This document shows, one piece after another, positions 46,267-59,372 of a DNA stretch of 64,000 nt; the stretch's first letter is position 1; each line of letters begins with the position of its first letter. Source of the stretch: Paracyclopina nana (taxonomy: Eukaryota; Arthropoda; Copepoda; Cyclopoida; Cyclopettidae); the NCBI GenBank assembly GCA_019096065.1, contig JAGUCH010000006.1, forward strand, positions 2,996,001 to 3,060,000. The letters run 5' to 3'. A program made the position numbers and the translations under genes. The notes under the pieces were generated by a model that searched no databases, was not told the DNA's origin, and was given only the letters and a program-made list of their open reading frames with translations.

Positions 46267-49200
46267 ATTTGTGAAAAAAAATCTTATCTCAAATCAGCTG
46301 ACATATCAAAGTTTGCTAGGTATATACACACACAGTTAGAAAAATGCGAGATTTCGATCAACAAAAAAGGTCAAATTTTTGAGTGTCCTTCAGTAAAAGA
46401 AGACAATAGGTGCAAAGTTCACATAGCAAAGTAGTTAGTAGTCTCATTAAAAGTAGGCCAATTAAATTGAGGAAATAAACTCAAAAAATAAGGAAGTTAA
46501 GATTGGCTGAAACTCTTTGCAAATTGTTTAATTCTTCACAGAAGAATTTGAAGTGGAGAATATAAAGGCAGGAATTTCAGCCATCTTTATTATCACAATA
46601 AGGGGTTTCTAAATTCCAATGAGCCCAAAGCAATTAATCACTTGAGATGAGTTGTCAAGGCAGCAAAAGTGCATTTTCGATGATTGACAACTACACTTCA
46701 ATTAGTGGAATTCCGCCAAATAACAACATCAGCAGACGGAGACAAAATGGTTGAAAATCAATTAAAAGCAAGGCCAGGAAATTCAAAGGAAGGATATAGA
46801 GCTAAAAAAAGACCTTAACTAATGAATCTTCCAATAGGTAACCGCAAAAATTGAGGAAATAAAGCATAAAGCAAACAAAGCGAGAGCGGAAGTTTTCCTA
46901 AGAAAAACTCACGCAACCTGCGGCTATTTCGCCGTCAAATCGAAGAGACAACAGCAATCATTAGCTGAAGGAAAAACCAAGTTTTGCTTCCAGGTAAATT
47001 ATTGATTGATGCAAACCACAAGCATTGACACATGAGAAAAAAAGGGCCATGAAATCGATTTCCGTGGAGCATAAAGTAAGTCATTAACTGAGAGAACTGG
47101 GTCATCACGACACTACATTATAATGAAGATGGCTGGAATAGTATTATTATTAGCTAATCATGCCAATGTCACGAACTGGACTAAGCCTAATATTGAATCT
47201 TTTCAGCATCTCATATGTGAGAATAATGTCAACTGTTGTGACACTATTCAAGGATATGCGAGAAAAAAAATGAAAAATGGCCCTGCAATGCGACACCAAG
47301 TGAAAATAAAGGCCATTTGAAAAGAAGCCTGAAATGCTAGTAGTGGATTTTTGGTGTCAAAAGGTCATTTTTCACCTTGTTGCCCTTCCAGCATAGCAGA
47401 GCCTATGGTAATTGCAGGGAAGCTGTGGTTACACTTCTAAAACTGAGAGAGGATGCATCATCCTATAATTTCTAGAGAAATTGCTTTAAAAACAGCTACT
47501 TCATATAATTACTCCACTGATTTACAGCTCTATGTAGACAAAGAGAAGAATAGGGCCTTTAAATTATCCGAAACAGGTGCAAGAAGCCATAAAATGATTC
47601 CTTCAACAGGTGTTACTTGTTTCAAATTTTGAAATTCGCGCGGTTTATTTAATATGTTAACATTCTCGACGCATCGGCTGTACGGGCTGCGTGGGCAGGT
47701 AGGCAGACGGGCGGGCCGGTACGGCAGGCGCGCACGAGTCTTAGTAGACCAACTAATTGAGATAGGAAGCAAGCTGTCAAAGTCAACTTGACTCATCTCC
47801 TATGCATGATGATGGGTAATAGTGAACTAATCAAGGTGATTGAATCGCAAATGCATGATTTATCTACGTTCTACAGCAATCAGGAACTTGGGGGATGAGC
47901 TCGCTTTTCGTCAAGGCTGAATTTAAAATAGGCTGCAAAAGATAATAATGAAAATTGCACTGCTACTGTGACGACATCCATTTTCGCGCAAAAATTACCC
48001 TGCTCCTTTTGTGTAGCATGACCTTTATTTTGAAACTGATGCCAAAAATGTACTACTACTACTACTACTGTTATGTAAAAATCCACCCACTTGAAAGTAA
48101 TCACGGTTGTTACACATCACAAAAGAATCCAATTTTTGGTTTGTCACAACAAAAGCAAATTGAACACAATGCACCTTTACTTTCACCCATACCAAGAAAT
48201 CACAATTCGGTGCAATCAATAAGCAATGAGAGCTCAAATCAAGGAGAAGACATCCACAAAAGATATTTGAAATATCCCGCTCTTCTCAACTTATCTCGTT
48301 TATTGCCCATTGCCAGGGTAACGTCTCTTACACGCTACATTGACTCTTTTCAAACTGAGATTAATTTTTCATCCTTTGTTATAAACTCATTCTCACTTTC
48401 ATGAGTGAAGCAAAGTTTGCTTTACTCTAAGCTCTAAGCACTAGTCAAATTTGTTTACGTTCAAGTCCAAAAATGAGAAAAGGCTAGTTTTTTTGCTTGC
48501 TATGGAGACAATGATGAGTGATTTTTCAAGAGTATGTCAAATTGCCAGAATTGGCCTTGAGAAACATATTCCATTTTCTATGGCAACAATTTTTTGCTTG
48601 GTTTACTAGCACTACTTTTAGCTGGATGACATATTGATGTCATCTGATTTTTCTCAAGTTCATCATCATTGTTTATGCTCTTCCTCTTGCTGCTTTTGAA
48701 GGCCTTTTGGCTTCAGAAATACTGTTGCAGATAATTTGTTGATTCTGCCTCAGATTTCCCATTGAAGCTTGGAAAAAAATCTCAATTTTCCCTCCAAGTT
48801 TGCCATGGGAAATTTGATGCCTGTAAAGCCTAATTAAGGCTGAACTTAGCTTCTAATTGGGGCAAAAGCAGCTGGGTTTATTTTGTTAACTTTTGTTGCT
48901 GTCAACAGTATTTGATAGAAGGCATAAAAAAGAGATTCATGAATAGTCCCATAATGATTGCAGAATTCACTCCATCAAACTATGCTCAATGGAAAATGAC
49001 ACAAGTCTAAAATAAGATTAAAGCTAGGGCCTAAATAATAGCAACCTTGCAACTCAGTTGTGACCAACAAAGCTGTAATTTCCAATTTGGTTGAGGGTCT
49101 AGAATTTGCGGAAAATTTCATGCCATGGCATTATCAAAGGTAGTTGTTGTGCACAGTGGGGAAATTATTATTTGTAGTAGGAGTAGTAATGGTGGCACAC

Positions 49201-52200
49201 CATGAAAAATAACTACCATTACTATTCTTGGAGGAAGACCTTCAAATCGCGATTTCCTTCCACAGAGTTAATCATTTCAAGCCTGCTTGAAAAATGCCAC
49301 TTTTACCCATTTACTTGGAGCTACTCTCGAAGTGCCATAACTGTGACACATAGCTAAAATTGTAATTAGAATTAGCTCTCACCCTGTAATTAAGTTTGGT
49401 ATTTAAAATATGACACAACATTTAAAAAAGACATCGAATACAGAGTCCGTTTTCAAAGTTTACTCTATTTTAGAAATAATGTTTCTATAAAAGCAATGCT
49501 AACTTAGAAGCTGGGAAGTAAACGTGACTTTTTCCAAGTTGCTCAGCTTGTATGAAGCCAATTTATGACTTCTTAGCGGGAGAGGCAAAAAACACCCTCA
49601 AGCCTGGTGGTAAAAGGGGTGACCTTAAGAAACTAGATTTGGACCTGCATTAGCAGTAGCACAGGGGTAGTGGAATAATTATTTCACCCACATCATCAGG
49701 AAGCAGGATCAGCTGATATGGAACCAAGGTATGCGGAATGCAAATGTAAAGATTAGGAATGCTCAAGTACTGGTAGAAAGTGATAGATTCAAAAGTAGCT
49801 AAGTGCCCTGAAAAACTAGTCCTTCGCACGTCAGACCCTAAAAAAGGGGTTATTAAGGCAAAAAATGGCCAGCATCTTATTCTAGCCTGGCTAATGATGA
49901 AAGTGGGATTTATCCAAACCAATAAAAAGAGCAATGAATTTCTGCATATTTTGCAAAGAATTTGATTGCCCATCACCATAAAAATTCCTGGGGAAAAACT
50001 GCCTTCTTGTTTACTAACTTCAGTGGCCATTTTGAGTTTAATTGGCCCACTGTGCATTCAGGTATTGCAACATTCCCCCACCCTTACCAGCTTTACTCTC
50101 ATTATGCAAAGGTGGCCCTTTGCATGATTTTTATATCCCCTAGGCCACAATGGGATACCGTAAAGCCAATAACTCATCTTATTTCAAGGGAGGGCTCCCA
50201 ACTACTTAAGCCCTATTTTTGCACTGATGATGGAACACCCTGTTTTGGCAGAAAAGATCAGCCTTGAACTTGGACACTCTTGGCAGATCCACAATGGAAG
50301 AAGTGGCAGCACAATTTCCCCAACTTTTTGATATTTTCTTACCTGAAATGGGAAAATGCACAGTATGGTCAGTCCATGAGTTGTTATCTTTTGTGAAAGC
50401 TTTTAGCAGTTAGAAGCAACAGTTTGCTGCTCTCGCAGATTTTGACCCACTAAAATGTGAGAGATAAGGTTAAAAGCAGAAAAGTTGAATTTCCACACAT
50501 CATAAAGTTCAAAAGAAACTCTGGACTGATCGGATCTTCTGCTGTCCCATTAATCTATGCATAAATTGTTGACTAGAAAATAATGGCAATTTGCAACAGC
50601 ACACAATTTAAAACCACCAGAAACTTTCTACCTGGGCCTTATAATGTATTTTGAGCTCCTGTTACCTGCTGGCTTCATTGTTTACAATGTATCTCCTTTT
50701 TTGCGTGATGTGCATAATTTTAACCATCTCTTTCAAAAACATTCCAGCATGATTTGAGCCACACACTGCATAATCACCATGATAAAACACCCATAGAGTG
50801 GAATTGTAGGTGGGAAAAAGGAGGAACCGAGTTTGCTTTCAGCTGACGCGAGCACTCGTTTACGGGTGCGCGCATGGCGAGCACATGTTCATCTATGTTA
50901 CATTAAAAAATAATCAATAAGATTTTCTCACTGAAAACAATATCGAAAGATGACAACCGAGACTCAGTACTACAGAAAATTATTCCTGTCTGATATACAA
51001 AAATAAAAATTGCCTAATTTTGAAATAACATTAATGGCTACAATTAAAAGTAACTTATCATGTAGTAAAGGTCCAACTATAGAAATCCAAGCTGATTCTA
51101 GTTAAGCATACACATAAGAATTGTTGGTGCGTGTTTGTGCACATTTCACGTGTGACATTTACTACGGTAAAACTTTATATATGAACGGCTGTAACTCTAA
51201 TTGCAACCACATTCCATTGTCTAACAACTCCACTCGATCATGAGCTGAGGAGAAATCCTCTTTTAAGCCTGATCCCATTTATGGGCAAAGCAATGAGGAA
51301 AAGTGCATAATATATCGTTTATTCTCTGGTTTACTTCATTTGTGTTGCCAAGAAATGAGTAGGTAATTGTTAAATAAGTGGCCAGCTCCTTTGTTTTCCA
51401 AAGAAGCCAATTAGCTTGAAGATGATTCTTGCAGAAGAGCTATTCTCCCTCCTTAAACAGATCATGTCATCCCATTTAACGTCAAGGAATACTACTTTTA
51501 AGGCATGTGTGCTTCATTTTTTGTCACTTTTTTGCTAAAATAACCGACTGGAATTGAGAAAACAGTCACTGAGGTACAATTGTAATCTTCCTAAATTGTT
51601 TTCAGGTCTTGCAAACTTAATATGCGAATAAAAGGAAAACCCAAGATGATCTATAGTATAAGGTGAGCTCTATGCGCAGCTTTACTATAGCACGTCATCG
51701 GACTATACTATGGTAGGGAGCAGGACGAAATTTCTATTCAAATCTGTGGAATTTTCTTGATGTTAGAATATGTGGATTCAAAATTATCCCCAAGAAGCCA
51801 TAAAAACAGCCTGATTTTATTTTATGACGAGCTAAAGTTGGAAAAAGGCTGGAAACACTTTCAGGCATGTGATGCGAGCGAGTGTGAGCGCTCACTCTCA
51901 CACTGGTTTATCCAGTTCTTGAATTTGAATTTCGCGCTATTTTTAAGTACTAGCGCTACTGGAGTGCTCCCTAGCGGAGGACGAAATAACTACTATAGTT
52001 GCGTGATTCAAAAGTAGAATTATTCCGTCAGGATTGCTCAATAGATATGCCCCTGGGAAAACCCTAAATTACATCCAGATTTGTAACCAATGAATTGGTG
52101 AACTTAGATACAGTACAATCAAAAAAACTCAGCAGACAAAAACAAACAGCAAAGATTGGCAGTTTGTCAGTTAAGAAATCTGTGGCTTTTGGCTTTAGGC

Positions 52201-52561
52201 TAATCTCACCCAAAAACAAGCAGCCTGAATTAATATGCGTGTGGTCCATACAATGATTTGCATCTAATTTTATAAAATCTTGGGTGGGACTATATTTGGA
52301 CTAATTGCATATTCCATGTAGAAAAATTGGGTTGACCTGATTTCTCAAAAACACCCACAACAATCAGCAAAGCTGCATACAGGCTAAAATCTTATCTCCT
52401 GTAGAACTACACATGTTGCAAAGTGTTGGGAAATATCGTGACTTGATGACTTGGCATTAACTAAACACCTTCATCCCACAAAAAATGAACCCAAGTCAAT
52501 GAACTTTTGGGGATATGCTCAAGTTTCTTCGTTCAGAAGTCATTTCTTTTCGTAAAGAATA
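46267..52561. other. Gene-poor stretch
   Basis: No supported multi-exon gene is seen on either strand. A (TAC)6 run lies at 48051-48068. A CpG-rich patch lies at 47640-47740 (GGCAGACGGGCGGGCCGGTA). A 65-codon frame at 47123-47320 begins with a hydrophobic segment but has no other support. One repeat is listed separately at 51636. Confidence 0.45.
51636..51945. repeat. Dispersed repeat, copy 2 of the ~310-bp family
   Basis: This is the inverse-orientation partner of 5361-5668, with similarity from CCCAAGATGATC to GAATTTCGCGC. An internal palindromic stretch GCGAGTGTGAGCGCTCACTC is present. No open frame and no clear terminal repeat were found. Confidence 0.75.
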
Positions 52562-52739
52562 TTATAAATTATCCTTGATTTTCCGAGCTTTTGTGCTCTT
52601 AAGATGGTAATCTTTTGACAGATCTAATTTCATCTTCGTTTGGCCATTTTCTTTAGCCACTTTCATTTGGAAGTAGAGCATTACTTCTTCTTCTTTGAAG
52701 CAAAACTTTTCCTCTCCATTCAAAAGGTTGACATAATTG

Positions 52740-53022
52740 TTATGATTTTCTTGGATGGTCAAAAGTTTCTCTAGTGGCACTAGGCTTCAATTTTGAGCTT
52801 TGTTGAGTCCTTTGTGGCCAAGTTGACGGGTGAAATCTGTTATTGTAAGAATGTGAGCTATGCAACAAATGAGCCAGGATATCTGGAGAATGCTTAGAGT
52901 GCACCAATAGAGAAAACCAGCTACTGCTAAAAAAGTCTATTTTGAATGCAAAAACAGGAAGAAGATCGATTTCACTTTGTATTATTTCAGACAACAAGTC
53001 AGAAAGAGGAAGATGTGTGTGT
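52740..53022 (-). CDS. Candidate last exon of the disordered Ser-rich protein
   Basis: After a minus-strand acceptor (CTATCTCCACAG) the frame that matches the phase-2 donor at 57598 is open for 93 codons (HTHLPLSDLLSEIIQSEIDL and onward) and ends at 52740. A second frame, open from about 52780 down to 52562, also looks coding (KLLTIQENHNNYVNLLNGEE). A further internal splice may switch to it. The intron joining this exon to 57598 would be 4.6 kb. Confidence 0.4.
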
Positions 53023-56000
53023 CTGTGGAGATAGAAATGCAAAAATGACATTTTAGTGTGGGTGTCTTTTTACATTTTTTAAATTAAATGTTGATGAAGC
53101 AGCTGACTTTGACCAGCATTGTTTATATTTTCAACTAAGCACTTAATAATAAAGTTTGCGTTTGGTTTAATTATTTTCAGGAGGTTGCTAATACATTAAT
53201 TTTTCAACCAAGCAAGCGGCATATTTTTAAATGACAGATGACTTAGATCTGTAAGCATTAGCTTCATCAAAAGTCCACCTTAGGATAGAAAGTATTTTTA
53301 GAGTGTGTCACCTGATTCAGCCAAGTGTGACTTTCATCTTCTTAGTTTAACATTTTTCATGCAAAAGTTGCTATAGAAAAAGGATCACTATTATTGGGCA
53401 TTTCTTACAGGCTATCTCCATTCTTTATTGCTTTATGGCACAACTATGGCTCTGTATTACAACAGTGCACACAGAACTTTTATTGTATGAGTTCCAAAAT
53501 AGTTGGGTCACATATAGAGAGAACTGTTGTTGGGAAGCACACAACATGGCTCAGTCGCCAAAAAGATGTTTTTCCTTCTCTTTTTCTCTCTCCTTAGGAA
53601 AAAATCATTGGAAATTGCTACTGCCTAAATATTTTTGAGCACAGCGGGCAATTCTGCGCCCGAGGTGCCACTTTTCCAAGGTCCTTGAGATTGACTGACC
53701 AATATCTATTTATGAGAAAGTATTAATTACCCACGAGGCCTAAGGATGTTTGCAGAAAATTTCGGCAAAATGGCGAAGGCCACACACTTCTTAAGGCGTT
53801 TTAGATGATCAGGAAATCATTTGTCAAAAAATAATTCCTAATACTTTGACACCTACATAATAGGACTGGATGTGTGCATAGTACATGAAGGAAGTGGCAT
53901 TTTGAACTTGAGGAAAAACAATAAGACATATCATAAAAAATGCATCAATTTTGCCTAGCTTAATGGTAGCAGTACCTGACCACTTCAAAAAAGGATCCTT
54001 GAGCAATAAAAAAATGATGTAACTGTAGTAATAGTGGTCAATTAGAAATAGATTATCTATCAATTTTGAACCACCTGACCACTGAGTTCAAAGAATGCCT
54101 GAATTAGCCATGATAACGTACAAGAGGGCGCCACTGTAATTAGTTGATCAGCTGAAATCATCTCAGATATCACAGGATGCAATTGCATACTCAGACACAC
54201 CTTCAGTTTTCCATATATTTTTCTCTAGGGTAAGTAGGGGGAAAGTTTGATCAGATCATGATGATGGCATAAGCAACCCTGAGGCCCAAGTTCAGCTGGT
54301 ATAATCAAGCCTTTGCTTTTATTCTTCCAGAGAAAATGATGGCCAAATGCCAACAATTTTCAGAAGAACCGAAGAAGTAGTGATCGAAATTCAAAGAATG
54401 CATGAATAAAATTGGATTCGGAGAAGCAAAACCTAGGATACTCCCATTTTCAGAGCCTGATGCAATGAAAACGAAAGAGTTTTAGCGGAAAAGTCAGCTG
54501 ACGCGCACGTGGCTCAAAAAGTAAACAAAGATGAAATGAAATATGTCAAGAATGGATGTTTTTTATTTCCAATTTGTGGTAAGAGTACGTGATGCTAAAA
54601 TAATTGTGAGCATTTCAAAATAAGGACATTTTGCCATATAAAAACCTACCTAACTGACATTGTCATCCAAAAATGACATCAGCACAGAAATTCCCATATC
54701 AAAGCTCAAAATCAAAGGTCCTTTGGCCAAAAAAGCAAGACGAAAAGGAAGATTCTTTTGTGGTCAAAAAAGAACAAAGAGCACACTCAATGAATTTCTC
54801 CTATCCCACTCGTGAGGGTATACTATAATATACGAAATAAAACAAGGATGTTTGCACTGCAGCTCAATCTAAACTTGGCGAGGCCCTAAAGAGAAAATTC
54901 GACGTGAAATCACTGCTACGCCCAGTGTGCACAAAATTAAAGAAGTGGAAATTAACAAGTGGCGCCACTCAACAGCTGACAAACTGTAAAAAAAACTGCA
55001 AGAGGCGAGTGATTTTTAAAATTAGGACATTTCAACAGAAATGCCATTATTTCAAGCTCTAAATATTTACTTCCCCACTCATGAGATGAATCGTTAACGC
55101 AAGTCACCACCTCAGAGTTTATCCTCAAAAAAGGTCGTTTTTTAAGTCAAGCCACCAGCTCCCACTAGTTATTTGGAATTGCTTGAAAAAGTGCATGACA
55201 TGAACAATTTGAGTTCATTTAGAAAAGATGTCCTCAATTAAGGGAGATTTTCTCTGGTATTTGAGTCGCCTAAGGGGGATAAAAATGGCTGTTTTTCAAA
55301 GTCGTCAGATGCTTCTACATGTAGCTGCTACCAGCCAATTCTCCCCTCCTGTCATATGGATGGACAATGATGATGATGAGAAGAAATCGAAAGTGAAACT
55401 ACTACTGAGCCAATTTTGAGCCCATTTTAAAAGTCATCTTTGTTTTAAGCCACGCTATTATACTGAGGATATTATGTGCTTGAAATATACGAATTCAACT
55501 GGCTATGAAAAGTTTTGAGCAAAAAAATATCAAGAGATGAAAGTTTTGCTTCTTTTCAGCTTTTTTTCAAGTTTCTACTTAGGAATTTGGAAAATTACTA
55601 CAACAAAACAAAAATTGTGTTTACTGTGGGCAATTGGATCCTTGTTGCTACATCATCATTCATGGATGATGTGGAAGAAAAGTGGCAAACTGTGCCAATT
55701 TCTCTCCATGATCGAACGCATGGTCCGAACCAAAAACTCGGCTTGAATAGCATATTCGGCTCGATGTGTGAAAATGTACATTCTTCAGCTGGATTTAGCA
55801 ATCTCGTTTTTATGATGGCCCTTGATTAATGATGGGCTTTTGAAGTCACTTTTTTGGCTTGGAAGCAAGGTGTGACTTATGATCATCTGAATTGGACTCT
55901 TTAGCCTTTCCATGACCTCAAGAAGTGAACATGGAAAAAAAGTGTTTGACCTGATTCTTTTGAATATAGTGTCGCAATAATTAGTTGACCTTTGCTTCAT

Positions 56001-57597
56001 GGCTTGGTAAACGCATTATTTTCTCAGCTGCACGATCTTGGTGAGATTTCTTAAGCTCATTTCCTACCAGTGGAACAGGCCAAAAGATGGATTGGAATTG
56101 ACTGCATTTCAGACACAAGGAAATATTACAAAAACTACAACAAATAGATGCAGAAGTGAAAATCTTCTACTACTTCTGGAACTGGTATAGCAAATAGTGC
56201 TCAAAATTGTAATGAGGGAAATCTTTTTTTTCCTTCAATGGCTTCCAATAGCTCCAGGGGTGCCTTTTAAATTGGGAGCAATCAATTGGGCTCAAGAAAA
56301 TTTATCGCTTTAACTGCTGTTCTCATTGACAAAAATTTCATCACGACCCAAGAAGAGGATGATTTCTACATGTGCATTTTTATTATCAAAATTGAGCATT
56401 GAACGATGAGAAGCATGAAGCGTTTTTTTAAACTGCATTGCAATGTGAAGTAGCTTCAGCAGGATTGTGCAGATTCCGTAAAAAGGAAATTCGTTGTCCT
56501 AAATTGCTGAGTGGTTGGCCTGGATGCAGCAATATTTCGATAAAAGGGCGAAAACTAGTCTGAATTAGAAATATGAAAAATGCACAGCTGAAGGAAGTTA
56601 AAAATAGCAAAGTGCATTTTAATTTTAAATTATTAAAATCAAGAAACTATCACAACTCTAATTAGAAAATGAGCTGCCAAAGAAAATGGCATTCTAATCA
56701 GTTGGCGCTAAAACTTGATTTGCTTATGCGAATGCAAAGACTAGTTTTCGCCTTTGCCAACAAAAAGTTGCTGCACGTCTGCCGATGAGTCGCCAACTTT
56801 AAACATAAATAGCCCTTCTGTAGGAAACTGCATGAACCTGCCATTGATGCAAATCATGTCTATGCAGTTTTCGTTCAAAGTGGGATTCAACGCTCAATTT
56901 ATCGCAACGCATAGTAGAATATACACTTGATTGTCGATTTCTCTAAGATTGAAACTACACGGGCCTTAGGCCCATTAGCTTCATCACAGCTCGTGGCAGA
57001 TGACTTATCACAACGAGATATCTCTATATTGTAGCACAGTGGGGAGAAAAGACATAACACAATATTTCTCTGGCTAGGATGCCTTCACAGCAATTCAAAT
57101 CTGAAATGATCTTTTAAGCAAAAAAAAAAAAATTTTTTTTGCGAAACAGCAGGTTGTGGACGGTTTTTTAAAAAGTGCATCATCGAGATCGCATTCCATA
57201 TGTTGTTGCTCAAATTATGGTCAACATCAAGTTTAAGAGGAGAAAAACTCTCACTTTTATTTTCTCTTTGCCTTATGGGCGTGAAAACAACACGATTGGG
57301 GCCAGAAGTAGTAGCGAAAGTCGGAAATTATGTATTCACAAGTCGTGCCCAATTTCGGGCCAAAATGGTAATTAATCCATAAAATATTGAATACTAAAAG
57401 CAGTTATGTGATGAATTGGCGTGAAAAATCAATTGGAATTGAGGTGGTTTTTTGGGGTGTTTAAAAAAAGAGAACTAATTCACAGCGCTGCGGCGGAATA
57501 ATTTCGTTAGTCATGCTTCCTTTGTTTACGTTTCATTATTCGCGCCAAAAAAGTGTAAACAAACCAGTAAAGCAGCGGTGAAAAAAGCGAGGCCTAC
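53023..57597. other. Probable large intron
   Basis: No supported exon is seen on either strand. CpG/GTAAACA patches occur at 54490-54530 and 57520-57570. It is assigned to the intron of the minus-strand gene on phase grounds. Confidence 0.4.
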
Positions 57598-59359
57598 CTG
57601 TAACTATGGTTGTCCTTGGAATACTCCATGCTTGATTTGGACTTTGTTAAGGCCATTTTGGCCGAGTTGAGGCCACTCCCATTCATGATGCGTTTGTGCA
57701 GCAAGTTATTTCGGTTGAAATTCGCATATCTGGCTGCAAATCCGAAATGATTGGCAAAACTGGGATGATGTTCCGACTTGGACAAGTCCAGAGCTTTGTT
57801 TCTTCTCTCCTGCAGCAGTTGCAACTTGGTAGTCGTCACTGTCGGATTAACCGGTTCAAGTTTCTTGATGATTATGTCACTGCTACTATTCTCAGCTGTG
57901 TTTTTGCTGTTATTGTTCAAGCTTCCAAATCCGGAAGAAGAGTCTGACCCACCAGAATTTGATCTGTGTAATTTCTGAAGCTGGTGGTCTGCTGGTGACG
58001 GCAAAAAATCCTCCCTCTTGATTTCTATGGTGCGGATTTTGGACTCTGCCAAGGAGCCAATTTTGGAGGAGCTCGAGCTTTTACGCAAGTGCTTTTTGCT
58101 CAGCTCACTCCCATGCAAGATGGAGGCGACTAAATCAGCTGCAGAAGTCTCACTAGCTTCAAGTTTCACTGCGGTGATCTCGCTGCTTGAGCTTAGAGAT
58201 CTCAACATGGACTGGGGCTTTCCAATTTCGGTTGAAGCAGCTTCGGTGGAGGTCTGCATTGAGTCGCCCCGAATCGAGGCAGTGAGCGCAGCGAAGCGCT
58301 CTTGATGCTCACGCACAAATTGCCCAATGGCATCGCTACTCTCTAATCGACTGCTCTGCAAAATCCGCTCTCGGGTCTCGTTGAAAAACTGCTGTTGCCT
58401 CTCTTCTAACCTTGTGGGCGACACGTGCTCGGACTTCATACGATCAAACCAATCTTTGGTCTCCTGAAAACGCAAGAGTTTCAATCATGAAGCGATTTAA
58501 ACCGACCAGAAAGCAATCTAGCTCGCTCTGCTTGAAATAACCCAAGGCATATGAAACTTGGACGCCTATTCGGAAATCATGCTCCAAAACTCATCCTTTT
58601 TTGCCCAAGTAATTTCAAGCACATTTACATTGTTCAGAAGTGTGAATTCTCATTTCTTCTTTTTTTGGCATTCAGTGAAAGTTGGCAAAATCATGAAAAA
58701 TTGAAAAGTTTTGAAAGGCAATTTCACGAGCGACTAAATATCCGATGCTTAGTTATTCACACTGTCACGAGATTGAAATTGGCAGCCCGTATTGTTTTCT
58801 TGCATTTTACCTGAGTTAAGCGATGCAATTTCTCCTGACGCATGCGTTCTCGCTCCATTTTCACTTCTCTGGACGTTCGCAAAGTGGCAAATCTGGAATT
58901 GGGACTCTCCTTCGCCTGATTCGGGCTCGGATAAGGCGCGAACTCCGAATTGTGATTTGAAAATCCGACCAGAGTCACTGCGGATTTTTCGGGGCTATTT
59001 TCCTGCCGCTCACCATTGGCCTTATAGGTGATTTGGTCGTCGAAGATCAAGTCCAAGTCCAAATTGGAGCGGCTCAAGCTCCTGCGCCGATCTTCGAGTC
59101 TCGAGGCACTTTTCGATCTCTTGCGAAAGGGGCGAAAATTCAGCTTCTTGCACTGCGAATTTTGCGCACTGGAGCTCACTACGTAATTGTTAGCGCTCTG
59201 ATTTTGCACAAATTTGCGATGCTGATTCTTGAGGAATTGGCTAGTGTGGTTTTTGCCGTTTCCGCTGTTGTAGCTTAAAAGGGTGACATTGCTGTCTGTC
59301 GGCCCAGTGTGCGGTTGCACCAAATCGAACCCATGCGAGCCATCGCGAGACAGCTCCAT
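57598..59359 (-). CDS. Disordered Ser/Arg-rich protein, unrecognised, partial
   Basis: Two exons, 59359-58811 and 58463-57598, join in phase 0 to 471 residues. The second ends at a good donor (TTACAG/GTAGGC) in phase 2, so the protein continues; a candidate exon is at 53022-52740. The start MELSRDG lies 13 nt inside an exon that begins at a strong acceptor (TTTTTTTGCAG). The sequence has a basic Ser-rich block (FRPFRKRSKSASRLEDRRRS), a predicted long charged helix (EVKMERERMRQEKLHRLTQE to ERFAALTASI), then Ser-rich low-complexity sequence (SLSSSSEI, KSSSSSK, GGSDSSSGFGSL). Such composition is typical of cytoskeletal or scaffolding proteins with many phosphorylation sites. No domain is recognised, and no function is proposed. 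Confidence 0.7.
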
Positions 59360-59372
59360 TTTGGCGAGAAAT

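Noticed and set aside
47123-47320. 65-codon frame starting MKMAGIVLLLA
   Set aside because: It is a hydrophobic start only; there is no conserved pattern, no clear signal cleavage, no poly(A) signal and no neighbouring exon.
47955-48404. Open frame of 149 codons containing a run of tyrosines
   Set aside because: It is built around a (TAC)6 microsatellite and has no splice context, start context or known motif.
55515-55829. Plus-strand frame of 104 codons in the large intron
   Set aside because: Two overlapping frames of similar length, no splice sites or motif; it looks like chance.
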